Below the pieces are notes generated by a model. It worked only from the letters and a program-made list of their open reading frames with translations. It was not told the DNA's origin and made no database searches. A stretch of 64,000 nucleotides of DNA from Marinoscillum pacificum (GTDB taxonomy: Bacteria; Bacteroidota; Bacteroidia; Cytophagales; Cyclobacteriaceae): assembly GCF_024714495.1 (NCBI RefSeq), contig NZ_JAMZMJ010000008.1:162467-226466 (forward strand). Reading direction: 5' to 3'. Below, in pieces: positions 1 through 9,508 of the stretch. A program made the position numbers and the translations under genes. How positions within the stretch are numbered: the stretch's first letter is position 1; each line of letters opens with the position of its first letter.

Positions 1-721
1 CTATGATACTTCCATAAACTCCGGCTTCAGCACTTACATCTTTGAAGATTCCATTGTCATTACGCATTAACTTATCTCCGCCAAGCGAATCACGCTTAGG
101 TCGTTCATTTCTACGAAGGTTAAATGAACCGATGGCTTGATAAGAATTGTTCAACATGTAAGCATCCAGATCGCCATCCTTATCATAATCAAAGAACGAA
201 GCATGCGTAGAAAAACCTCTATCGGCCAAACCATATTGCTCCGCTGACTCAGTGAAGGTTAAGTCTCCATTATTAATGAACAGTTCATTTTGCTTATTAT
301 CTCCAGCTATATCGCCGGAGTTACAGACATAAATATCTAACCAACCATCACCATTCACATCAGCCATAGTAACTCCTGTCGACCATGCCTTATCACCAGA
401 GATTCCTGCACTTTCTGAAATGTCTTTGAAATGAAGTCCACCTTCATTCAAATAAAGCTTATTGGGACCAAGGTTGGAAGTGAGATAAACATCTACTAAT
501 CCATCATTATTAATATCACCGATAGATACTCCTCCACCGTTGTAGTAATTCCGATAGGTGTACACATTGAAATCAGCATCATAGTGCAGCTTATTTTCGA
601 AATTAATACCTGTACTTTCACTGGATAGCTTTGTAAAAAGTGTTGCAGGCTTTGTCTCTTTCTTTTCACAAGAAAAAATAACAACAACCCCACAAGCAAT
701 AGCTAGTATATTCTTAAACAT
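1..721 (-). CDS. VCBS/FG-GAP repeat (CRTAC1-like) lipoprotein, 3' end outside window
   Basis: Reading leftward from an ATG at 721, the protein begins MFKNILAIACGVVVIFSCEK, a lipoprotein signal with Cys at residue 18, and continues into DINNDGLVDVY, DVNGDGWLDIY and DYDKDGDLDAY. These are FG-GAP/VCBS calcium-loop repeats of the kind that build beta-propellers in the CRTAC1/ASPIC family. It is a close paralogue of the larger gene at 1293-4565; both contain YTYR, NGGGV, STHA and FFDYDKDGDLD at matching places. The start lies 3 bp beyond the stop of the lipoprotein gene at 725-1306, so it is very probably the last visible gene of the same minus-strand operon. Only about 240 codons are visible and the C-terminal ASPIC/UnbV domain expected of the family lies outside. 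Probably surface-exposed; the ligand is unknown. Confidence 0.85.
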   Translation of the reverse strand, partial: MFKNILAIACGVVVIFSCEKKETKPATLFTKLSSESTGINFENKLHYDADFNVYTYRNYYNGGGVSIGDINNDGLVDVYLTSNLGPNKLYLNEGGLHFKDISESAGISGDKAWSTGVTMADVNGDGWLDIYVCNSGDIAGDNKQNELFINNGDLTFTESAEQYGLADRGFSTHASFFDYDKDGDLDAYMLNNSYQAIGSFNLRRNERPKRDSLGGDKLMRNDNGIFKDVSAEAGVYGSII

Positions 722-724
722 ATC

Positions 725-1306
725 TTATTGTTTCTTATAGTCTGGATGATTCAAATCCTTAATATATCCTTGAATGTATTGGTCGTCAATTTTAGAAAGG
801 TTAATCAATCTGTTTCCATCCAATTTCACCAATGACTCCTGTTGTTCATTGGGTAGTTTCATTTGTACAAACTCATTCCCACCATACCATCTTTGCAAAG
901 TATCCTGAAGAGCAATCATCAATGAGTCACTTGAAAACTTCTTATTCCATGGTGACCAGCCAGAATAAGTAAAAGTCAACTTCATGTATTTGATTTTTTG
1001 AGCTTTATCAAACTCAGGGAAAAACAACATATGAATTGGAGACTCTCCCAATTTATCATTCGGCATGATGTACAGGACATTTTGGTTTCTTGGCCCTTGA
1101 GCTATCAATCCTTTTTTATTCTTCTCCCAACCTGTTTTGAAAAATTCCTCGCGAGTATTCCCAAAATAAAACTCCAGAAATAGCGAGTCCTCAGTTACGC
1201 TGGACTTGAGCTCCCGGTCTACTAACTTTTCATAAGGCGTGCGATCATCGCACCCAACCACTATCCACAGTAGTAAACCTATTACCAGTAAATCACTGCT
1301 TTTCAT
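725..1306 (-). CDS. Small putative lipoprotein of unknown function
   Basis: 193 residues. The N-terminus MKSSDLLVIGLLLWIVVGCD is a hydrophobic segment ending in a lipobox-like G-C at residue 19, so the product is likely lipid-anchored. I do not recognise a catalytic domain. The middle is polar with aromatic patches (LEFYFGNTREEFF, MKLTFTYSGWSPWNKKF) and the tail is charged. The start overlaps the end of the upstream VCBS/ASPIC gene by 14 bp and the stop is 3 bp before the next VCBS/ASPIC gene. This indicates translational coupling and a function tied to the two large lipoproteins, perhaps as an envelope partner. No function can be assigned from sequence alone. Confidence 0.75.
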   Translation of the reverse strand: MKSSDLLVIGLLLWIVVGCDDRTPYEKLVDRELKSSVTEDSLFLEFYFGNTREEFFKTGWEKNKKGLIAQGPRNQNVLYIMPNDKLGESPIHMLFFPEFDKAQKIKYMKLTFTYSGWSPWNKKFSSDSLMIALQDTLQRWYGGNEFVQMKLPNEQQESLVKLDGNRLINLSKIDDQYIQGYIKDLNHPDYKKQ

Positions 1307-4300
1307 ACACTTCTACCTTTGAATTATTATTTGCTACAATTACCACTTTACGTCCTTCATACTCTTCGATAACAATACCTCTTACTTGATTGATAATGTT
1401 ACTCAAATGCACTTTGGAACCAGTACTTTCATCATCCAAAACTAATAGTGGCAAGGCATCATACCTACCAAATTGCGGTTTAACCAAAAACTGATTACCA
1501 CCTACAACTACTTCATTTAGATTATCGCCATCCAGATCTCCGGAGGCAAATGAATATATTGGTCCATATTGAAGGACTCCAGGAAGCTTTTTAATTCTGA
1601 ATGACCCTCCTTCATTAATGAGGGTAACAGAAGATTTCATATATGCATCCAAAATAATAGAACTAGCCAATTGCTCCTGACTAAAGATGTCTTCCACCTT
1701 CATCGTGGCATAGTCTTTATAATACAACAGCTTTTTCTTTAATATCGGCAACTGACTAATCAGCTCGTTTTTATCAGCTACAGGATAATAGGAGCCATTT
1801 ATTCTTTCACAGAATATATAATCATAGGTTCCATTTCCATCAAAATCATTGACATACAACCTGGTAGAATCCTGAAAGAAACTATTCAATCCGTGATTTC
1901 CTGCCAACACATCCAAATCACCATCTTGATCTATATCCTGAATTGCAAGCGCATGCCACCACCCTTTGGTTTGTCCCAAACCATAAGCATTGGTTTGCTC
2001 TTTAAAATCACTTCCAGAATTGATGAAGATTCTTAAGTTATCCCAATCAGTTGCGATGAGAATGTCATCCAACCCATCTCCATTTATATCTCCTACTTTA
2101 GAATCTGTAATCATCGACGACTTCATGATCTCAGGGATACGATCTTTGGTTACATCAGTAAAGTGACCTGTTCCATCATTTTCCATTAAGAATCCGCGAA
2201 CCTGATCACCATATCTAAACGGATGAAATCTCTCAGTTACGAATAGATCTTGATCACCATCAGCATCAAAATCGATAACGCTCACACTACTACTACTGAA
2301 ATATTCACCCAGAAAGTAGTCATTCATTTTTTCGAATAATCCTCCTTTGTTAAGGTAAATACGATCATTTAGTGCGCTGCTACTTTTCGAATAAGCCCGC
2401 CCACCGCTTGCTACATATAAATCAAGATCATTATCACCATCAATGTCTACAAAAACGGCATCTACATCTTCAGATATTGAATCGGCAGCAATTGCAGGAG
2501 AATCCATTTTCTTAAACACTCCACCTTTGTACTTATATAAAGCTCCAGGCTGGTTCTTAGCTCCCCCAACAAAAATTTCCATCACACCATCTCCGTCAAT
2601 ATCTCCTGAGGCAAGTGCTGGACCTTCATTATGAAGCATATGAGGTAAAAGTCGATCTCTATCGAAATCATTAAATTCATTTTCCTGATGAGCATAGTCA
2701 AGCTTGATAGCCGATTTAATGAAATAACCGTTTCGATTAGACTTGGATCGATCATAAGTATCAGTTGCGTCAGATTGCCTTACGGCGAGTAATTGATTGG
2801 ACTGAACTTCTCTTAGAACATTTTGATTTCCATTCTCCCAGGTGATCACCAAAGAATCTATTTGAGTGATATCTCCAAGGCCAAAATGAATAATTGGCTC
2901 CACTGTACTTTGGAATCCCTTAAATGGAAAGTTTTCTGAAGAGAACACTTGATCACCTGAATAAGCCAATACCAGAGCACCAACTCCTTGTGTATTCTTT
3001 TCTTCCCCTTCTAACTTCAGGCGAAGATATTTATGCGTTAAAGGATCTGAATTGTTTTTGTAGACTAAAGCAGGCATGTTGACATTGTTAATGACTAAAT
3101 CCAAATCTCCATCATTGTCCAAATCTCCATATGCACTTCCATTACTGAAAGTAGGCAACCCAAGCCCCCATTCTTCACTTACATTATCAAACTCAAAATC
3201 ACCCTTATTGGCAAACATCTGATTAGGCACAGCCTGTGAAGGCATTAAGTCAATCAATTCCTTGATGACATTTCCATCCTGCTTCAGCTGAGTTTTAATC
3301 TGCTGCTCGTTTGCTGTATAGGTCAGATAGTCCCTATCTAGTAGATCCTTATATATTCCATTCGCAACAAAAATATCTCTCAAACCGTCATTGTTCGCAT
3401 CAAACATGAGCGCTCCCCAGCTCCAGTCTGTGGCAGAGACGTTGGAATATCTACCCACTTCAACGAACAGGCTGTCATTTATTTTTTGTTGCAATACGTT
3501 TCTCGGGAATTGATGGAAATAACCTTGTCTAACATTCAACTGGTACTTATCCCAGTTCTCGTAAACCGCCTTAGTTCTCTTACGCTCTACATTAGAAGGG
3601 AGCATTTCTGTCACAAATAAATCTGGCTCTGTATCATTGTTCAAATCCGCAGCATCAGCTCCCATTGAACCCATGGAAATACTGGTAAAATAGTCTTCTA
3701 AGCTTTCTTTGAATCGCTCACCCTTCTGATTGATATATAGATAATCCCGTTCAAAGAAGTCGTTGGATATAAACACATCGGTCCATCCATCTTTATTAAA
3801 ATCACTCAAGGTGATACCTAATCCAAATCCGATGCTGCTGGCATAAATACCAGACTCTAGTGTAACATCAACAAACTTTACTCCATCATTTCTGAAAAGC
3901 TTATTACCACCGCCAGTTTCATCAGGTATTTCTCGTTGGTTTTTAATCAGATCAAAACCTCCAATAGATTTTAAGGAATTAGTTAAGACATAGCAGTCTA
4001 AATCTCCATCCTTGTCATAATCGAAGAATGCAGCGTGAGTAGACAGACCGGTTATGTTAAGACCGTATTCCTTTGATTTCTCGGAAAACGTCAAATCACC
4101 ATTGTTAATGAACAATTCATTGTGTCTGTTATCCCCTTCTGGCTTGCCAGACTTACAAACATACAGATCCAGTAATCCATCACCATTGACGTCCACAAAA
4201 GTGGCTCCAGAGGACCACACATTTGGGCATTCAACACCCGCTCTGTGAGTGATATCTTCAAATGTCCAATCACCTTTATTCAGGAATAACTTGTTATCCA

Positions 4301-4565
4301 CCATATTTCCTGTGAAATAGATATCCAACAACCCATCATTATTAATATCACCTAATGCAACTCCCCCTCCGTTAAAAAAACTGCGGTAGGTATAGGGATT
4401 GAAATCTTCTGTATAACTAAGGTTGTTTGCAAATGACACTCCAGCACTTGAAGCAACATCTTGAAATAGAAGATTCTTATCCTCGGTAGGATCACAAGAA
4501 GCCAATAGAACTAAAAAAATGATTGTATATACTTTTCGAAAAGTCGATACGCAAATGCTATTCAC
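1293..4565 (-). CDS. VCBS/FG-GAP repeat protein with ASPIC/UnbV domain (CRTAC1-like), lipoprotein
   Basis: 1090 residues. The N-terminal hydrophobic segment ends LLASCD, a lipobox, which suggests an outer-membrane lipoprotein. FG-GAP/VCBS repeats recur through the protein (DINNDGLLDIYF, DVNGDGLLDLYV, DYDKDGDLDCYV, DANNDGLRDIFV, DLDNDGDLDLVI, DIDGDGVMEIFV, DQDGDLDVLAG), giving at least two seven-blade-type propeller regions. Between them, at roughly residues 520-600, is an ASPIC/UnbV-type segment (KYLRLKLEGEEKNTQGVGA through HFGLGD and WENGNQNVL). The family includes CRTAC1 and bacterial proteins often found beside SusC/SusD pairs. Here it follows a susCD pair with a terminator-like hairpin between (4622-4658). 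It heads a tight three-gene set with 725-1306 and 1-721. It probably binds a polymer or calcium-dependent ligand at the surface; the substrate is unknown. Confidence 0.88.
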   Translation of the reverse strand: MNSICVSTFRKVYTIIFLVLLASCDPTEDKNLLFQDVASSAGVSFANNLSYTEDFNPYTYRSFFNGGGVALGDINNDGLLDIYFTGNMVDNKLFLNKGDWTFEDITHRAGVECPNVWSSGATFVDVNGDGLLDLYVCKSGKPEGDNRHNELFINNGDLTFSEKSKEYGLNITGLSTHAAFFDYDKDGDLDCYVLTNSLKSIGGFDLIKNQREIPDETGGGNKLFRNDGVKFVDVTLESGIYASSIGFGLGITLSDFNKDGWTDVFISNDFFERDYLYINQKGERFKESLEDYFTSISMGSMGADAADLNNDTEPDLFVTEMLPSNVERKRTKAVYENWDKYQLNVRQGYFHQFPRNVLQQKINDSLFVEVGRYSNVSATDWSWGALMFDANNDGLRDIFVANGIYKDLLDRDYLTYTANEQQIKTQLKQDGNVIKELIDLMPSQAVPNQMFANKGDFEFDNVSEEWGLGLPTFSNGSAYGDLDNDGDLDLVINNVNMPALVYKNNSDPLTHKYLRLKLEGEEKNTQGVGALVLAYSGDQVFSSENFPFKGFQSTVEPIIHFGLGDITQIDSLVITWENGNQNVLREVQSNQLLAVRQSDATDTYDRSKSNRNGYFIKSAIKLDYAHQENEFNDFDRDRLLPHMLHNEGPALASGDIDGDGVMEIFVGGAKNQPGALYKYKGGVFKKMDSPAIAADSISEDVDAVFVDIDGDNDLDLYVASGGRAYSKSSSALNDRIYLNKGGLFEKMNDYFLGEYFSSSSVSVIDFDADGDQDLFVTERFHPFRYGDQVRGFLMENDGTGHFTDVTKDRIPEIMKSSMITDSKVGDINGDGLDDILIATDWDNLRIFINSGSDFKEQTNAYGLGQTKGWWHALAIQDIDQDGDLDVLAGNHGLNSFFQDSTRLYVNDFDGNGTYDYIFCERINGSYYPVADKNELISQLPILKKKLLYYKDYATMKVEDIFSQEQLASSIILDAYMKSSVTLINEGGSFRIKKLPGVLQYGPIYSFASGDLDGDNLNEVVVGGNQFLVKPQFGRYDALPLLVLDDESTGSKVHLSNIINQVRGIVIEEYEGRKVVIVANNNSKVEVYEKQ

Positions 4566-4621
4566 TTAATGCCTTTTATTTTTAAAGATCGTCACAAATG
4601 TGACAATCATCAATTGATCAT

Positions 4622-4658
4622 AAAAAAAAAGGTTGCCGCACAACATGCAGCAACCTTT
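4622..4658 (-). terminator. Rho-independent terminator of the susCD operon
   Basis: The plus strand shows nine A's followed by stem AAAGGTTGC (4628-4636) and GCAACCTTT (4650-4658), with a further 3-bp pairing inside the loop. Read on the minus strand this is a GC-containing hairpin followed by nine U's, 19 bp after the susD-like stop. It would uncouple the susCD mRNA from the VCBS/ASPIC genes unless there is readthrough. Confidence 0.85.
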
Positions 4659-4676
4659 CATGAAGATTTTTATTAA

Positions 4677-6248
4677 TTAATTATAACCTGGGTTCTGCTC
4701 AAGCTGAATACCAGCTGCAGAAGCATTGATTTGATCCAACGGAATCGGCATAATCGCACGGTAATCATTGTAATCAAACGCGTAGCTATCTTTTTCCCAC
4801 CATTCGTTACCCCATCTTCTAAATCTGATCAAGTCAGTTCTTCTGATAGATTCCTGGAACATTTCACGACCTCTTTCTGCAAAGAAAGTATCTTCAGTCA
4901 TAGTAGTGTATCCATCCAATCCTGCTCTGTCTCTGATCATGTTTACTAGAGAAATTGCCTCTGCGTTAGCCCAGTTACCATCTCTTCTACATAGAGCTTC
5001 TGCCTTCATCAACAATACATCACCATATCTTAGCAAAGTATAGTCATTATCCATATCGTTGATTTGACCCAGTTTGAAGGAGAACTTACCAAGTCTAGCA
5101 CCTGCCTGTCTAGATCCGTTAGGAGCTAGCTCATTGATAGCTGGCGTATAGTTAATTGGAGCACCATCTGGATCAGCCTTATCGAATGCAACATCCAAAA
5201 TTGGGTTACCGTTGATATCAGTTTGAGGACCCGCAATAAAGTTTGCGTCTTTTCTCATATCTGCATCGTCATAGGAGTTGTAGAACTCCTCCAAAGTAGA
5301 ATAACCATTCCATGGCTGCTCTTGCAAATCATATGTCAACTGAGATGGATAGTGTAATGTCATTTGAGCAAGGTTCATTCCTCCACCTGTAGCTTCATCA
5401 AACGGAGCTACTAAGATGTGCTCAATGTTATCTACGTTATCTGGAGAGAATACTGCAGACACCATTCTTCCATCAGGACCTTCTTGATAAGTATAATCCA
5501 AATCATAGTTACCAGAATTGATCACCATGTCAGCTGCATCAATAGCATCTTGCCATCTTGCTGTACCTGTATACACTTCTGCATTCAAGTATAGACGCGC
5601 TAATAAAGCATATGCTGCACCTTGGCTAATACGACCATAGTCAGCTCTACCTTCTCCTAGATCATCTACAACTGCCAAAATTTCTGCTTCGATAAAGTTG
5701 AAAGCTTCAGTTCTTGTAGACTGAGGCACATCAACTCCAGCTGTTACAGTCAACTTAATGTTACCGAACATGTCCATCAACTTCCAGAAGTAGTATGCTC
5801 TAAGGACTCTTAGTTGAGCCACTGCATTATCAGACAAACCACCTTCACCAAGAAGGTTGTTACACTGTGCTACACCACCGTATATATCTCCCCAAGCTCC
5901 ATTTAAACCCGGGTTAGTTGATCTAAAATCATGACGGTGCATGTTTAGCCAGATACCACCATCAAACCAGTCACCACCTTTTTGAGTGATAACAGCTTCA
6001 TCAGTAGAGATTTCAGAAACTGAGAAATAAGATCCGTGCCATGCCACACCATTTCTGATGGTTGAAAATGCAGGTGTCAATCCATCATTTGGAATAGACC
6101 CATTTACATTGGTACTTGCACCAAACCCAGGATTGTTTACATCCTGTCGCTCTGTCAAGCTATCGTTCAAATCCTCCTCTAAGTCAGTACAAGCAAAGCC
6201 TGAAAACAAGAGGGCTATTAATAATGTATTTTTATTTAAATATTTCAT
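4677..6248 (-). CDS. SusD/RagB-family surface glycan- or nutrient-binding lipoprotein
   Basis: 523 residues. Signal MKYLNKNTLLIALLFSGFAC places a lipidated Cys at residue 20. Family features are an N-terminal mimic-of-TPR helical body, the segment LRAYYFWKLMDMFGNI, a GAAYALLARLYLNAEVYTG helix pair, and the C-terminal block LLRYGDVLLMKAEALCR followed by NMIRDRAGLDGY, ERGREMFQESIRRTDLIRF and a final PIPLDQI...NPGYN. These are hallmarks of SusD-like proteins, which cap a SusC barrel and hand ligand to it. It lies 17 bp downstream of the SusC gene and ends at a terminator. The divergent LacI regulator suggests a sugar-like inducer, but no glycoside hydrolase is adjacent, so the substrate cannot be named. 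Confidence 0.95.
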   Translation of the reverse strand: MKYLNKNTLLIALLFSGFACTDLEEDLNDSLTERQDVNNPGFGASTNVNGSIPNDGLTPAFSTIRNGVAWHGSYFSVSEISTDEAVITQKGGDWFDGGIWLNMHRHDFRSTNPGLNGAWGDIYGGVAQCNNLLGEGGLSDNAVAQLRVLRAYYFWKLMDMFGNIKLTVTAGVDVPQSTRTEAFNFIEAEILAVVDDLGEGRADYGRISQGAAYALLARLYLNAEVYTGTARWQDAIDAADMVINSGNYDLDYTYQEGPDGRMVSAVFSPDNVDNIEHILVAPFDEATGGGMNLAQMTLHYPSQLTYDLQEQPWNGYSTLEEFYNSYDDADMRKDANFIAGPQTDINGNPILDVAFDKADPDGAPINYTPAINELAPNGSRQAGARLGKFSFKLGQINDMDNDYTLLRYGDVLLMKAEALCRRDGNWANAEAISLVNMIRDRAGLDGYTTMTEDTFFAERGREMFQESIRRTDLIRFRRWGNEWWEKDSYAFDYNDYRAIMPIPLDQINASAAGIQLEQNPGYN

Positions 6249-6265
6249 TGTCTTACATTCTTTAA

Positions 6266-9202
6266 TTAAAACCCAATATTTACACCGAATGTGAAGGTTC
6301 TAGCTGTGAAGTAATTGTATCTTCTATCAATACCTGGAGCCAAAACATTTTGGTTCGCAGGATCAAATCTTGCTCCGTTATCTAGAGCACCTCTATCTTG
6401 TAGTACTGGCTCTGGATCAATTCCAGAATAGTTAGTGATTACAAATGCATTTTGAATATTAGCATACAATCTGATTGATTTGAATGCACTTGAATTGCTC
6501 ATATCAAAATTGTAACCTACAGTAACGTTATCCAATTTGAAGAAATCAGCTCTTTCTACATAAAGTGAGCTAAACTGAGATACTGTCAAACCATCTACCG
6601 CCTTATCAGACTTGATTCTATTGTAAGAGTTGATTGCTCCCGGATCGATTGGCTCATAGAATGCACGGTATGTGTTCACCAAACTGTGACCAAAAGCACC
6701 TCTGAAGAATGCGTTGAAATCCCAGTTTTTATAAGTTACCTGGTTAGTCCATCCAAGTTCTAATGCTGGAAGTCCGTTACCTAACACTTCAAAGTCTCCG
6801 TTTTCAGCCAATGCAGATCCCTGATCAGCAACGATTTCTCCGTCACCATTCAAGTCCTTCATTACCGGCGCTCCATTTTCGTCAACATAGTCATATACTG
6901 GACCCCAGATTTGACCAATGTCTTCACCTTCTGCAACTCTAATCATAAAAGTAGAGTTTTGACCAGGTGCACCCAGGTTACCAACTACTGTAGGTATGTC
7001 TACTATAAAGTCATCTAGAGTTGATTTGTATGAACTCGCTACCACACCAGTTGTCCAAGTCAGATCTGGAGTTGTTACAGCATCGTAATTCAATGAAATC
7101 TCAGCGCCATTGGTAGTCAATGAACCAATGTTATTCCAGTAAGGAGTAGTGTTTCCACCTCCTGAAGCCTCAGGAGTAAATAGTTGCAAGAAATCAGATA
7201 CATTTCTTGTATACACATCAACTGATCCAGTCAACTTACTCATCAAACCGAAATCTACACCAAGGTTTATTTCCGTTTTCTCTTCCCATTTTAAGTCAGG
7301 GTTCGCATCTCTTGTTACAGAAAACGCTCCTCCTTCGTTAAATCCATAACCAACACCTTGTTTTGAATATCCAGAAGCTGGTGGCAATGATCCTGTCACA
7401 CCATATCCTACTCTCAATTTCAAAATATCAACGCCTGTTAATGCAAGGTATTTATTCAAGTCAACACCTGCTCCTAATGCAGGAAAAATACCCCACTGGT
7501 TGTCAACTCCTAGTTTTGTAGAACCTTCACGTCTCACTGACGCATTCAAGAAAATAGCATCATCTATAGTAAAGTTAGCTCGTCCAAAGAATGCGATGAT
7601 TTTTTCGTCAGGAGTAGCCCAGCTATCCACGTTCACATTAGACGCAAGTCCTAATACTCTGTTACCAGACAAATCTATACCGTAGTAGCCAAGATCATCT
7701 GTTGGGAAGTTACCCAACTCCAAAAGAAGACCTTCTCTGAAGTTTTCCTGATATGAATAACCAGCTGATACCGTCATATCTACACTAGAGAACTTTGCGG
7801 AGTAAGTACCATAACCTTCAACCAAAGAGAATCGACCATCTTCGGTATATCTTCGAGCCAAACCAGTTCTGTTTAGACCTCTGAAGAATGATGTACTTGG
7901 ATAGAACTCACCATTCAATGTGTTGTCATACTGCTGACCATAGTTTACAGTGAATGACAAAGCATCTGTAATATTATACTCAGCCATGATATTGAAGTTC
8001 AACTCCTTCTTTTTACCATCATTGATGTTTTGCTCAAGAATAGCTTTCGGGTTGAAGTTATCAAACAAAACTGCCTGGAAGAACTCTCCATTATCGAATC
8101 TCACTGGAGCAGTTGGGTTATAAAGAGCAGCATATCTTAATGCTTCGTTAAATGAATAATTGCTCTTTCTGTTAGTCAATGACATGTTGAAATTGATTTT
8201 CAACTTATCGTTTAGCGCATAGTGGCTAATGTTAGCTCTTGCGTTGATTTGATCAAATCCTGACTTATCAAGAATACCATTGATATCTCTAAAGTTTGTA
8301 GACAATCTGAAAGTAGTGTTTTCTGCTCCACCGGAGATTGCAATGTTGTGTACATTGGAAACACCAGTTCTTGTAACTTCATCTTGCCAATCTGTTTGTG
8401 CGCCAAGATCGTTACCACCAGCAGCTAGGTATTCGCTTGCAGACATAACTGGCTGCTCATTTAAGATAGTAGCAGCAGCAACATAACCATTGTAGTTAGC
8501 TGTTACTCCGCCTCCTCTTTTACCTTTTTTAGTTGTTACAAGGATAACCCCTGATGAACCGCGAGAACCGTAGATCGCAGCAGCAGATCCATCCTTCAAT
8601 ACGTTAATCGACTCGATATCATTCGGGTCAACGTTCTGAAGCGATGCACCAATTACTCCATCGATTACAACTAATGGCTCTGTGTTAGCACCTACAGTAG
8701 AGATACCTCTCAAACGAATTGTTGACGTTGAGTTAGGATCACCACCTTTGTTGTAAACTGAAAGACCTGGTACTTTACCTTGTAATAATTGTGTAGGGTC
8801 GTTGATGTTACCTTTGTTGAATTCTTTTTCGTCCAATGCAACAACAGAAGATGTAATCTCTTTTTTCTGCTGAGATCCATATCCTACTACCACAACCTCT
8901 GCAAGCTCCTCAACATCCAAGTTAAGACCTACATTCACTACACTTCTGTTACCAACCTCTACTTCAGATGGTGAATAACCAACGAAAGTGAAGACTAGAA
9001 CTGCGTCTGATCCCACCGAAATTTGGTACTTTCCATCAAAGTCTGTGATTGTTCCGTTTGTTGTTCCTTTGACAACAACGTTGGCTCCTGGGACAGATTC
9101 TCCTGTCTCAGCATCCGTTACTGTTCCTGTTATCGTCCGTTCCTGAGCCCATAGCGATGCACCCAGGATTAGCGATAATCCTAAGAGTAAATACTTCTTC
9201 AT
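6266..9202 (-). CDS. SusC/RagA-family TonB-linked outer membrane transporter
   Basis: 978 residues. Signal peptide MKKYLLLGLSLILGASLWAQ is followed by a carboxypeptidase-regulatory-like domain (about residues 22-100: TITGTVTDAETGESVPGANV, DFDGKYQI, FVGY). Next come a VVVGYG TonB-box-like segment and a plug domain (GKVPGLSVYNKGG, IRLRGISTVGANTEPLVVID, NDIESINVLKDGSAAAIYGS, GVILVTTKKG), then a 22-strand-type barrel ending in the aromatic F-V-N-I-G-F. SusC proteins import ligands captured by their SusD lid using TonB energy. It is the first gene of the susCD operon, divergent from a LacI-type regulator at 9509. A LacI-like palindrome lies about 147 bp upstream of its start. Length and domain order are ordinary for the family. 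Confidence 0.96.
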   Translation of the reverse strand: MKKYLLLGLSLILGASLWAQERTITGTVTDAETGESVPGANVVVKGTTNGTITDFDGKYQISVGSDAVLVFTFVGYSPSEVEVGNRSVVNVGLNLDVEELAEVVVVGYGSQQKKEITSSVVALDEKEFNKGNINDPTQLLQGKVPGLSVYNKGGDPNSTSTIRLRGISTVGANTEPLVVIDGVIGASLQNVDPNDIESINVLKDGSAAAIYGSRGSSGVILVTTKKGKRGGGVTANYNGYVAAATILNEQPVMSASEYLAAGGNDLGAQTDWQDEVTRTGVSNVHNIAISGGAENTTFRLSTNFRDINGILDKSGFDQINARANISHYALNDKLKINFNMSLTNRKSNYSFNEALRYAALYNPTAPVRFDNGEFFQAVLFDNFNPKAILEQNINDGKKKELNFNIMAEYNITDALSFTVNYGQQYDNTLNGEFYPSTSFFRGLNRTGLARRYTEDGRFSLVEGYGTYSAKFSSVDMTVSAGYSYQENFREGLLLELGNFPTDDLGYYGIDLSGNRVLGLASNVNVDSWATPDEKIIAFFGRANFTIDDAIFLNASVRREGSTKLGVDNQWGIFPALGAGVDLNKYLALTGVDILKLRVGYGVTGSLPPASGYSKQGVGYGFNEGGAFSVTRDANPDLKWEEKTEINLGVDFGLMSKLTGSVDVYTRNVSDFLQLFTPEASGGGNTTPYWNNIGSLTTNGAEISLNYDAVTTPDLTWTTGVVASSYKSTLDDFIVDIPTVVGNLGAPGQNSTFMIRVAEGEDIGQIWGPVYDYVDENGAPVMKDLNGDGEIVADQGSALAENGDFEVLGNGLPALELGWTNQVTYKNWDFNAFFRGAFGHSLVNTYRAFYEPIDPGAINSYNRIKSDKAVDGLTVSQFSSLYVERADFFKLDNVTVGYNFDMSNSSAFKSIRLYANIQNAFVITNYSGIDPEPVLQDRGALDNGARFDPANQNVLAPGIDRRYNYFTARTFTFGVNIGF

Positions 9203-9348
9203 ACTATTACAATTTGTTTCTAAACTTTACTATTAACTAAAGTTGCTAATGAAATACTACTTATTTCAAAGGCCAATAAAACTAAATTAACAGAATTTTA
9301 AAAAAGAATTACAATAAAAAGTACATGTTTTTAACAATTGCACAATTA

Positions 9349-9358
9349 CAAACGTTTG
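9349..9358. promoter_or_regulatory. LacI-family-type operator palindrome in the susC / lacI-type divergent region
   Basis: CAAACGTTTG is a perfect 10-bp palindrome with the central CpG typical of LacI/GalR operators. It lies almost at the midpoint of the 306-bp divergent intergenic region, about 147 bp from the susC-like start and 151 bp from the regulator start. This is the expected place for one operator to control both directions. No confident Bacteroidota promoter (TTG and TAnnTTTG) could be picked; the rest of the intergenic region is AT-rich without other clear structure. Confidence 0.55.
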
Positions 9359-9508
9359 CAACTGTAGGTATTTTTCTGATGTCATAATTTATGACTTTTC
9401 TAAGAAGCCTAAATGGCATTTTAATGCATTTTTCATACTCGATCGAATCTCAAAAAACTCCAACCTAAAAACACACCTCAAACCAGAGTTGACTATCTTG
9501 CCTTCAAC

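Noticed and set aside
9203..9350. A Bacteroidota promoter (TTG and TAnnTTTG) for the susC-like gene
   Set aside because: No sequence in the region matched both elements at acceptable spacing, so no promoter was called.
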